The translations under genes and the position numbers were made by a program. Shown here piece by piece: positions 14,546 to 22,124 of a stretch of DNA of 64,000 nt. The stretch covers positions 372,001 to 436,000 of the forward strand of contig CAKVHV010000001.1 in assembly GCA_934754475.1 (NCBI GenBank), in the 5' to 3' direction. The notes below the pieces were generated by a model. It was not told the DNA's origin. It saw nothing but the letters and a program-made list of their open reading frames with translations, and did no database searches. Source of the DNA: an uncultured Clostridia bacterium. GTDB taxonomy: Bacteria > Bacillota > Clostridia > Christensenellales > UBA1242. The stretch's first letter is position 1; each line of letters opens with the position of its first letter.

Positions 14546-16924
14546 ATGGAATTTGTAAGTAAAATAGAAGGAATAGAATTTAATAACAAAGAAATTTTGA
14601 GAATGTCAGAAAAGTTTAACTTATGTCAAGATATTGTTAAACTACTTTTTGCTAGGGGAATAGACACCGAAGACAAAATTTACAAATACTTAAATAGCGG
14701 AGTATCTTCGCTATACAATCCGTTCTTGCTTAAGAATATGCAAGAAGTTGTCGACAAAATAAAATTTTACATAATGTCAAAAAAGCGAATTTTAATCATG
14801 GGCGACTATGATACCGACGGAATTAGTGCTTCGGCAATACTTTTTAAGTATTTCAAAAGTATAGGTGTTGATACGAATGTATTTTTGCCAAACAGAGTTG
14901 TTGACGGATATGGTCTAACAAAGGATAGTTTGGACAAAGTTAAATCTATGTATAGTCCGGATTTGATAATTACAGTCGATTGTGGAATTACTTGTGTCGA
15001 AGAAATTGATTATTGCAAGTCGCTTGGGATAGATATAATTGTAACAGACCACCACGACATTCCAAGTGTTATTCCAAATACACTAATAATAAACCCAAAA
15101 CTAGAAGACCAGTTGTATCCATTTAGAGAACTATGTGGGGCTGGTGTTGCACTCAAACTTGTACATGCTTTGGGTGGACTGAGTGAAGCACTTAAATATA
15201 CGACAATAGCAACACTTGCAACTGTTGCAGATATTGTGCCACTTATGGACGAAAATAGGGCAATTGTTAAGTTGGGTTTGGAAAACCAAAAGACTCAACT
15301 TCCAAAGGGACTTAAAAAACTTTGTTCTCAACTAAAAATTAGTCTCCCACTTAGCAGTACTGACATAAGTTTTAAACTCGCACCAAAGATTAATGCTACT
15401 GGAAGAATGGGCGATGCAATTATTTCATTTAATTTGTATGTAAAAAATGATGACTCTGAAATAAAAGAAAATATCGATTTGCTTGTAGCACTCAATGACA
15501 AACGTGTTGTCGAGACAAACAATATATTTGCATCCGCTTGTGAAATGTTGGAAGACACTAATGTTTCTAGGCTTGGAATGATTGTTTTGTACAATGAAAC
15601 TTGGGAAAGCGGTGTGCTTGGCATAATTTGTTCAAAACTAGTAGAGAGATATAATAAACCCGTTTGTCTACTTAGCATGGTTGACGGTGAATTTAAGGGG
15701 TCTTGTCGAAGTATTCCGGGTGTCAATATATTTGATGCTTTGACATCGGTTAGTGACTTGCTTATTAGATTTGGCGGTCATAATCAGGCGGGTGGACTAT
15801 CAATTGAACGAAAAAATCTCAAAGAATTTAGAAATAGAATAAACGACTATGTTTTAACTCACATTAACGAAAGTGAGTTGCTCACCAAAAAATATTATGA
15901 TTTAGATATCTCCAACATGGATTTGTCGGTGGAATTTTTGCAACAATTATCCATTTTTGAGCCATGTGGTTTCAAAAATGAAAAACCAATGTTTAGACTT
16001 GCACTCACTGAAAACAACGTTTCGAGAATGTCAAATTATCCGCAACATTTAAGAATTAAACAGGGGAATTTGAATTTAATTGGGTTTGGAAAGGGTGAAT
16101 ATTATTATAACTTAAGTGTTAATTGCCCAAAAGAAGTTATAGTTGAACTAACACTTGAAAAGTACGCGAACAAGGAAAAAATCACTGGTTTTATACGTCA
16201 CGTTAATTATTCAAAACTAAGTACAGCGACCAAAAGCGAGATTATTTCTGCAAATTATTTGTCCGAACTTAAATACATTCAATGCAAAAGCGAATTTATG
16301 TCATACAAACAACTTTCTTTTGAAAATGCAATCAAGAGAATCAATGACATGAGTGCAAAATCTTTGTTTGGAACAGCGGTTCTTATTTATGATATGGATA
16401 CATATTTTAAGGCTACAAAGTTGATTCCTAATATCAAAAACTATGAATTATTTGATATTCATAACGCATGTGGCGAAAATACTTTTGTTTTTGCACCAAA
16501 TAGTGATATAAATTTAAAGGACTATAATAATATTTTCATCTTGGATAATTTTTTGGTTGAAGGATATATTGCACATCTATCTAATAAATTTAACAAAATA
16601 TATACTCTTAATTCCAAGATTAATATGGATATGTTCAAAGGGATTGATGTCAGTCGCGAAGTGTTTGCAAAAAATATGCTTGCTATCAAAGCATACAAAA
16701 ATGCAACTCCAATGCCTGATTTAATAACTTATTTTAATAATTTAAAAAGACATAATTTTATAGATAAAAACGCAAAATACAATGAATTTTATTTCTTTAT
16801 GCTAACTATGGAAGAATTAGGAATTTGCAAGTTTGAAGACGGACTTATTAATATTAGCAATATCAAAAGCAACTTGGAAAATTCAAGTATATATAATTTC
16901 GTAAGTCAGTTAATAAGAATTTAA
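14546..16924 (+). CDS. recJ: Single-stranded-DNA exonuclease RecJ
   Basis: RecJ is a Mn2+-dependent 5'-3' exonuclease acting in recombination and mismatch repair. The 792-residue protein has the DHH phosphoesterase motifs MGDYDTDGISAS (near 86), TVDCGIT, VTDHHDIPS and CGAGVALKLVHALGG. The DHHA1 motif FGGHNQAGGLSI lies near residue 410. An OB-like domain and an extra C-terminal domain of about 220 residues, common in Bacillota RecJ, complete it. All metal ligands are visible. It is followed 12 bases later by relA. The apt gene that often lies between recJ and relA in Bacillota is missing. Confidence 0.95.
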   Translation: MEFVSKIEGIEFNNKEILRMSEKFNLCQDIVKLLFARGIDTEDKIYKYLNSGVSSLYNPFLLKNMQEVVDKIKFYIMSKKRILIMGDYDTDGISASAILFKYFKSIGVDTNVFLPNRVVDGYGLTKDSLDKVKSMYSPDLIITVDCGITCVEEIDYCKSLGIDIIVTDHHDIPSVIPNTLIINPKLEDQLYPFRELCGAGVALKLVHALGGLSEALKYTTIATLATVADIVPLMDENRAIVKLGLENQKTQLPKGLKKLCSQLKISLPLSSTDISFKLAPKINATGRMGDAIISFNLYVKNDDSEIKENIDLLVALNDKRVVETNNIFASACEMLEDTNVSRLGMIVLYNETWESGVLGIICSKLVERYNKPVCLLSMVDGEFKGSCRSIPGVNIFDALTSVSDLLIRFGGHNQAGGLSIERKNLKEFRNRINDYVLTHINESELLTKKYYDLDISNMDLSVEFLQQLSIFEPCGFKNEKPMFRLALTENNVSRMSNYPQHLRIKQGNLNLIGFGKGEYYYNLSVNCPKEVIVELTLEKYANKEKITGFIRHVNYSKLSTATKSEIISANYLSELKYIQCKSEFMSYKQLSFENAIKRINDMSAKSLFGTAVLIYDMDTYFKATKLIPNIKNYELFDIHNACGENTFVFAPNSDINLKDYNNIFILDNFLVEGYIAHLSNKFNKIYTLNSKINMDMFKGIDVSREVFAKNMLAIKAYKNATPMPDLITYFNNLKRHNFIDKNAKYNEFYFFMLTMEELGICKFEDGLINISNIKSNLENSSIYNFVSQLIRI

Positions 16925-16936
16925 AAAGGAGTAACT

Positions 16937-19114
16937 ATGGCTGAGTTTTTGAATCTTCTTAATAAATATTACGACCAAAATTCGGTTGAAAAAATCACAA
17001 AAGTTTATGATAATCTCAAAGGTTTGTATCAAAAAGACGGACTTTATACAATTGAATTTGCCGAAAAAATAGGCACAAATATCATGACGCAAAAACTAGA
17101 TTATGAGTCAGTTATTATTGGGCTTATTTATCCGGTTTATAAGGCAAATAGCCTAGAGATTGACCCAAAACTTATGTCTAAGGATGTCAAAAATATCTTT
17201 GAAAGACTCGAAAAAATTGAAAATTTAAATTTATCAACTCATCAAGAACAATTAGAAAATATCAAAAAAATGTTTATCGCTCTTGCCAAGGATATTAGAG
17301 TTATAATCATTAAACTTTGTATTGAACTTACAAAACTAGATTTTTTGAATTGCTTTGACGAAATTCAATTGTCTAATTACATGAAAGAAGTAACAGACAT
17401 ATATTTTCCAATCAGCCAAATGTTAGGGCTTAGTCAAATCAAAAATGCTTTTGGAAATGCAACTTTCAAATATTACAAGCCACAAATGTATACTGAACTT
17501 GTATCGACCTTGAGCAAATATGTTGAAGAAAGAAACTCTCAAATCAAAAAAGTTATTAGCAAACTCAAAGTTGAAATGCAGTCTGTTTGTCCTAATGTTG
17601 TCGTTTATGGCAGACAAAAACAGATTTATAGTATAGCCAAAAAGTTGCAAAGCAAGAATATGGCAGTAAGTTCCATAAACGATATTTATGGTAGAAATGA
17701 TTATCTCAAAAAAATCGCAGATAAAGGAGATTTTAAAGAAAACAGACTTAATCAAATCATGGATATTTTGGCTGTAAGAATTTTGGTGGATACTGTTGAG
17801 CAATGCTATACAGCACTTGGCAAAGTATTTACGATTTTCAAGCCACTTGGAAACTTCAAAGACTATATCGCAAATCCAAAAGAAAATGGCTATCAATCAT
17901 TGCACACAGCGGTTATTTTGGATAATGGTGACCCGGTTGAAATTCAGATAAGAACATTTGAAATGCACACTTATGCTGAGTATGGTTTTGCAGCACACTG
18001 GGCATACAAGGAAAAGAAAAAAGTAGACGAAAGTGGTGTCAAAATTAACTATATTAGGTCTATTATGGACTTGCACAAAGAAAAATCCAATGACGAACTT
18101 TTGGAATTAATGAAGACCGACGTTTATTCTGGAAAAATCTTTGTTCAATCTCCAATGGGCAAAATATTAGATTTCCCCGAAGGCTCAACTCCTGTCGACT
18201 TTGCTTATGCAATTCATAGCAAAATTGGAGACACTTGTGTTGGTGCTAAAATAAATGGCAGAATGGCGCCTTTGACAACTCCAATGAATAATGGCGACAC
18301 AATAGAAATTATAACCAATCCAAATGCCAAAGGACCTTCGAGAGACTGGCTAAAAATTGTCAAAACAAGTGGTGCAAAATCCAAAATTAATGCCTTCTTT
18401 AAACGTGAAATGAAGGAAGACAATATCAAGAAAGGCAAAAGCATTTTGGAAAGCAGTGCCAAACTTAAAAATCTAAATTTATCAAAACTTATGGAAGACA
18501 AATATTTGGACGAAGTTTATGATAAATATAGTTTTCAAAGTTTGGAAGATATGTATGCGTCAGTGGGTTATGGCGGAATAACAGCAAATCAGATTTTGAA
18601 CAAACTAAATTCGCTCTATAAATCTGACATGCAAACTCGTGAACAGAAAGAGTATTCTCTCTCTGACTACAAAAACGATGGAGAGATTGAAGTCAAAGGT
18701 TTTTCAAATTTACTCACCAAGATTGCAAGATGTTGTAATCCTTTGCCGGGCGATGAAATTATTGGCTATATTTCCAGGGGAAACGGAATTACAATTCACC
18801 GCAAAGATTGTGATGCACTTAAGAACTTGGAATTTGAAAGACTTATTGAGTGTTCTTGGCACCGAAATGAAAACAAAGACTTTGTTGGCTCTATTACAAT
18901 GCTTGCAAACGATACAAACAATTTGATGTCTGACCTTACAAAAAGACTTAATGACGAAAAAGTAAATCTAGTTGGACTTGTTGCCAAAAAGAGACAAGAA
19001 AGCAAAGCAATTATTACAATTCAACTAAGTATCAAAGACAAAGCCGAACTAGACAACCTTATTAATAAACTAAAACAATTGCCTTTTGCAATAGACGTAT
19101 ATAGGACTGTATAA
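16937..19114 (+). CDS. relA: (p)ppGpp synthetase RelA/SpoT family with a dead hydrolase domain
   Basis: The 725-residue protein has the full long-RSH layout: HD region (1-200), synthetase (about 215-360), TGS (about 396-460), conserved-cysteine region (CCNPLPGDEI) and C-terminal ACT. The synthetase looks active, with YGRQKQIYSIAKK at 224-236, an aspartate in MDILAVRI (276), NPKENGYQSLHTAV and VEIQIRTFEMH with E335. The hydrolase domain has lost its metal ligands. The usual HP reads EF (40-41), the HD pair reads YP (65-66) and the K-L-A-D-R-L-H-N motif reads KLCIELTK. About 30 extra residues lie between the substrate loop and MDILAV (239-272). AAGGAG precedes the ATG. It should make (p)ppGpp in response to starved ribosomes but not degrade it. 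Confidence 0.93.
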   Translation: MAEFLNLLNKYYDQNSVEKITKVYDNLKGLYQKDGLYTIEFAEKIGTNIMTQKLDYESVIIGLIYPVYKANSLEIDPKLMSKDVKNIFERLEKIENLNLSTHQEQLENIKKMFIALAKDIRVIIIKLCIELTKLDFLNCFDEIQLSNYMKEVTDIYFPISQMLGLSQIKNAFGNATFKYYKPQMYTELVSTLSKYVEERNSQIKKVISKLKVEMQSVCPNVVVYGRQKQIYSIAKKLQSKNMAVSSINDIYGRNDYLKKIADKGDFKENRLNQIMDILAVRILVDTVEQCYTALGKVFTIFKPLGNFKDYIANPKENGYQSLHTAVILDNGDPVEIQIRTFEMHTYAEYGFAAHWAYKEKKKVDESGVKINYIRSIMDLHKEKSNDELLELMKTDVYSGKIFVQSPMGKILDFPEGSTPVDFAYAIHSKIGDTCVGAKINGRMAPLTTPMNNGDTIEIITNPNAKGPSRDWLKIVKTSGAKSKINAFFKREMKEDNIKKGKSILESSAKLKNLNLSKLMEDKYLDEVYDKYSFQSLEDMYASVGYGGITANQILNKLNSLYKSDMQTREQKEYSLSDYKNDGEIEVKGFSNLLTKIARCCNPLPGDEIIGYISRGNGITIHRKDCDALKNLEFERLIECSWHRNENKDFVGSITMLANDTNNLMSDLTKRLNDEKVNLVGLVAKKRQESKAIITIQLSIKDKAELDNLINKLKQLPFAIDVYRTV

Positions 19115-20532
19115 TGATAAAAATTAATGTTTCTGACGAAAAATTGCTCGACGAACTAACACTTGTTCTCAAACTATTTTTTGACTCAGAAGAAATAGAA
19201 AATTTGAATTATGAATTTAATATTGAACAAAATGTAGTGGATTTGAATATTGAAACAAAGTTGACTTCCAATTTTGATGAAAATGAATATGTCTCAAACG
19301 AAAAAATAATTGATTCAAAATTCCCTGAACGTTACAAAAAAAGATATGCAAAACTACTTTTGTTTGACTTGCTCAAAAAAATAAAAAAAGATAAAAATCT
19401 ACCTTGGGGAAGCCTTACTGGAATTAGACCAACCAAACTTACTTATGAACTTACAAAAGAATGTGACGGGGATTATATGAAGGCTTTTAATATGCTAACT
19501 ACAAAATTTGGAGTTAGTTTGGAAAAAGCCAAAATTGTCAAAGAGATTATCAAAAATCAAAGTTTTGTAATCAAAAACGATAACCTAGTTGACCTTTATA
19601 TAAACATTCCATTTTGCCCAAGCAAATGCTATTATTGTTCGTTTATCTCGCTTCCAATAGATAAATGCAGAGACAAATTAGAACCATATTTGGAAGCACT
19701 AAAAAAAGAAATTATTGAAACAAAAAAATTGATTGAAAAAAAGAATTATTTAATAAAATCAATTTATATCGGTGGTGGAACTCCAACAATATTATCCGCT
19801 AGTCAACTTGATGATTTATTAAGTTTAATAAACTACAAAGTTAGTGAATTTACGGTCGAGTGCGGAAGACCTGATACAATAACCAAAGAAAAACTTGATG
19901 TTTTGAGCAGTCATGGTGTAACTCGAATTAGTATTAACCCACAAACTTTCTGTAACAAAACTCTCAAAGAAATTGGAAGAACACATACTTCAAAAGACAT
20001 TATGGATGCTTACAAATTAGCGCTTGGATATAATTTTGTAATTAATATGGATTTGATTGCTGGTTTGTCTTGCGAAAAACTTTCGACATTCAAAAAGTCC
20101 GTCAACACAGCCATTGATTATGCTCCAGACAATATCACAATTCATACTCTAAGTGTCAAACGTGGAAGTGAACTCAAAGAGTCAAATACACAAACCACAA
20201 ATGACTTGGAAGTAATGAAAATGGTAGATTATTCCTATCAAAAACTAACCGAAGCGGGTTACAAGCCATATTACTTGTACAAACAAAAGAATATGATAGG
20301 CAACCTTGAAAATATTGGATACTTCAAAAATAATCCGTCCATATTTAATATAGATAGTATGGAAGAATTTGCATCCGTTATTGCTTGTGGTGCAAATGCA
20401 ATTTCAAAAAGATATTATTCAATAAATAACAAAATCGAAAGATTTGCTAATCTCAAAAATATAGACGAATATATAAATCGAATAGACGAAATGATAGCCA
20501 AAAAAGCCGAACTTTTTGGGAGTTTATCGTAA
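19114..20532 (+). CDS. hemZ: Coproporphyrinogen dehydrogenase HemZ-like radical SAM protein
   Basis: The 472-residue protein has an N-terminal domain ending in LPWGSLTGIRPTKL, a segment typical of HemZ. The radical SAM core follows, with INIPFCPSKCYYCSF holding the CxxxCxxC iron-sulfur ligands near residue 170, then GGGTPTILS and ECGRPDTITKEKL. HemZ-type proteins are annotated as oxygen-independent coproporphyrinogen oxidases. Many relatives lack proven activity and no other haem gene is in the window, so the reaction is uncertain. The start overlaps the relA stop by one base, meaning translational coupling. RelA beside HemZ is common in Clostridia. Confidence 0.85.
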   Translation: MIKINVSDEKLLDELTLVLKLFFDSEEIENLNYEFNIEQNVVDLNIETKLTSNFDENEYVSNEKIIDSKFPERYKKRYAKLLLFDLLKKIKKDKNLPWGSLTGIRPTKLTYELTKECDGDYMKAFNMLTTKFGVSLEKAKIVKEIIKNQSFVIKNDNLVDLYINIPFCPSKCYYCSFISLPIDKCRDKLEPYLEALKKEIIETKKLIEKKNYLIKSIYIGGGTPTILSASQLDDLLSLINYKVSEFTVECGRPDTITKEKLDVLSSHGVTRISINPQTFCNKTLKEIGRTHTSKDIMDAYKLALGYNFVINMDLIAGLSCEKLSTFKKSVNTAIDYAPDNITIHTLSVKRGSELKESNTQTTNDLEVMKMVDYSYQKLTEAGYKPYYLYKQKNMIGNLENIGYFKNNPSIFNIDSMEEFASVIACGANAISKRYYSINNKIERFANLKNIDEYINRIDEMIAKKAELFGSLS

Positions 20533-20541
20533 ATTTGGGTA

Positions 20542-20570
20542 TTGACAAATACTTTAAATAATGATACTAT
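20542..20570 (+). promoter_or_regulatory. Sigma-A promoter for the gene at 20597
   Basis: A perfect TTGACA (20542-20547) and TACTAT (20565-20570) are 17 bases apart. The start site lies about 20 bases before the ATG. Confidence 0.72.
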
Positions 20571-20596
20571 ACATTTAGAATATAGGAGAGTTATTT

Positions 20597-21094
20597 ATGA
20601 ATTTTAAAGATTTATCACTTGATGAAAGAAGAAATATTTTAAGTTCTTCGAGAAATATTTTGAATTTAAGTTCTATTCCTACAAATTCTTATTTTCCAAA
20701 ATATTTTTATCATGTAAACCAAAAAGATGTTCATTTTGTAAAGTTGCTTAAGGACAAAGATTCTACTCTTGCGTCTCAAACATCAAGTTTAAACGAAAGA
20801 GTACAAAATTATTTGCAAAAAACTAATGAAATGAGAGATAAAACAAATATTATTTCTACACTAGAAAATCTCAAACCTTATGAGTTTTTTCAATATGTAA
20901 TGGAAGCGACTGATTTGTATAGTTCATTAGAAGAAAAACAAAAAGAATATTTGCAATCTGTTGTTAATGCTTATAATAGTGGCAAAATTTCTCTTGAAGA
21001 AGCATACAACAATTCTGGTCTCTCGGAAGATTTTGTAAATAGTTTCAAAGTTCAATATGAAAAAGATCTTGATAACGATTTCAATTTAGATTAA
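20597..21094 (+). CDS. Hypothetical protein, helical, 165 residues
   Basis: I do not recognise this protein. It begins MNFKDLSLDERRNILSSSRN and is soluble and mostly helical, without a signal peptide or membrane segment. A possible coiled coil lies at about 55-95 and the C-terminus is acidic (KDLDNDFNLD). A tyrosine-rich patch (SYFPKYFYHV) lies at about 31-40. An AGGAG site stands before the ATG. The gene has its own sigma-A promoter and its own terminator, so it is expressed alone. It has no cysteines or histidine cluster that would suggest an enzyme. Codon use looks like that of its neighbours. Confidence 0.75.
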   Translation: MNFKDLSLDERRNILSSSRNILNLSSIPTNSYFPKYFYHVNQKDVHFVKLLKDKDSTLASQTSSLNERVQNYLQKTNEMRDKTNIISTLENLKPYEFFQYVMEATDLYSSLEEKQKEYLQSVVNAYNSGKISLEEAYNNSGLSEDFVNSFKVQYEKDLDNDFNLD

Positions 21095-21100
21095 TTTTTT

Positions 21101-21128
21101 GTCGGTATTAAATATGCCGACTTTTTTT
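21101..21128 (+). terminator. Terminator of the gene at 20597
   Basis: GTCGGTAT pairs with ATGCCGAC (one G-T pair) around a 5-base loop, followed by a run of seven T. Confidence 0.82.
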
Positions 21129-21140
21129 GTTTAAGACATA

Positions 21141-21169
21141 TTGACACAAACACATGCTTGTGTTAAACT
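21141..21169 (+). promoter_or_regulatory. Promoter with embedded inverted repeat, for the gene at 21200
   Basis: A perfect TTGACA (21141-21146) and TAAACT (21164-21169) are 17 bases apart. The spacer holds AACACA-TGCT-TGTGTT (21149-21164), a perfect 6-bp inverted repeat placed where a repressor would block RNA polymerase. Confidence 0.65.
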
Positions 21170-21199
21170 AAATTTATAAATAAATAGGGTGGAAATTTT

Positions 21200-21643
21200 A
21201 TGAAATATTTAACACAATTAAAACCTAGGGAATTAAAGAAGGTTTATGAACTAGCAGGGCTTAAGATACTTGACGATGATTTTAGAGATAACTTTGAATG
21301 GGTTAAGCAAAATAACAAGGACTTTATGTATGTTAAGTGCCAAGATACGCAGTTTGATATCGAGGAGTACAAAAAGCGTAATCCTTTGATATGTGATTAT
21401 GCAAGCCTTTTTCCAGATAGTGTATCTTATAGTAATATGCTTAGTGATATAAATATATATGCAATCGATGACTATATGCTATTTAGAGTTGGGTTTGACA
21501 TGGATACCGAAATTTATCCTAGAGACAAAGAGATTAATCAAGTGTATATGGACTTTATGCAAAAGAAATTTGCAGGCACTGATTACAATACTGATAGAAA
21601 AGAATATATAAATCAAATCACAAACGAAGAAAAAGAATTATAG
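21200..21643 (+). CDS. Hypothetical protein, 147 residues
   Basis: I do not recognise this protein. It starts MKYLTQLKPRELKKVYELAG and is soluble and acidic, without signal peptide or membrane helix. It has one pair of cysteines (in VKCQD and LICDY) and many aromatic residues. Its alternation of short helices and strands suggests a compact alpha/beta fold. GGTGG stands before the ATG. It is transcribed alone from a promoter with an inverted-repeat operator, and no clear terminator follows before the rpsO promoter. Its neighbours give no functional hint. Confidence 0.72.
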   Translation: MKYLTQLKPRELKKVYELAGLKILDDDFRDNFEWVKQNNKDFMYVKCQDTQFDIEEYKKRNPLICDYASLFPDSVSYSNMLSDINIYAIDDYMLFRVGFDMDTEIYPRDKEINQVYMDFMQKKFAGTDYNTDRKEYINQITNEEKEL

Positions 21644-21677
21644 TAAGTATTTTTTGGACTAATTTTTGCAAAAATTG

Positions 21678-21706
21678 TTTACAATCAAAATAATATTTGT
21701 TATAAT
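21678..21706 (+). promoter_or_regulatory. Promoter of rpsO
   Basis: TTTACA (21678-21683) and a perfect TATAAT (21701-21706) are 17 bases apart. Confidence 0.72.
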
Positions 21707-21711
21707 ACATT

Positions 21712-21796
21712 GTAACCTTTGGCTATGTCATTTCTAATCTCCATAGATTTGGCTTGGTTTTGGGTATATATTTAATAAAATAAAAGGAGAATACTT
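21712..21796 (+). promoter_or_regulatory. rpsO leader, possible S15 autoregulatory element
   Basis: About 80 transcribed bases precede rpsO. A small hairpin (CTATG at 21723-21727 with CATAG at 21743-21747) is visible, with flanking GG and CC bases that could extend it. S15 represses its own mRNA through leader structures in several bacterial groups, but these differ in shape and I cannot match a known class. Confidence 0.3.
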
Positions 21797-22060
21797 ATGA
21801 TTTCTAAAGAGAAAAAACAAGAAGTTATCAAGAATTTCGCTACAAAAGAAGGCGATACAGGTTCTTGCGAAGTTCAAATTGCAATTCTTTCTGCTAGAAT
21901 TTTGGAACTTACTGAGCATTTGAAAGCAAACCCTAATGATAACCATTCAAGACGTGGACTTCTTAAATTAGTTAACCATAGAAAAAATCTACTTAGATAC
22001 ATGGAAAGAACTAATCTTGAAGGCTACAGAGCATTAAAAGCAAAATTAAACATTCGTTAA
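21797..22060 (+). CDS. rpsO: 30S ribosomal protein S15
   Basis: S15 binds 16S rRNA at the three-way junction of the central domain. The 87-residue product has TGSCEVQIAILSARILELTEHLK and the HSRRGLLKLVNHRKNLLRYM signature, and ends in the usual YRALKAKLNIR. Length is normal. AAAGGAG precedes the ATG. It is followed by a hairpin and then pnp, the conserved rpsO-pnp pair. Confidence 0.97.
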   Translation: MISKEKKQEVIKNFATKEGDTGSCEVQIAILSARILELTEHLKANPNDNHSRRGLLKLVNHRKNLLRYMERTNLEGYRALKAKLNIR

Positions 22061-22075
22061 TTTTATTGCTAATCA

Positions 22076-22107
22076 AAGCGAAAGATTTTTTAAACTTTCG
22101 CTTTTTT
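22076..22107 (+). terminator. Hairpin between rpsO and pnp
   Basis: A 9-bp perfect stem (AAGCGAAAG with CTTTCGCTT) and a T run lie here. pnp starts 18 bases later with no room for a promoter in between. The hairpin probably acts as a partial terminator or as an RNase III/PNPase control site, as known for rpsO-pnp in other bacteria. Confidence 0.65.
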
Positions 22108-22124
22108 AAAATAAAGGAGAAAAA

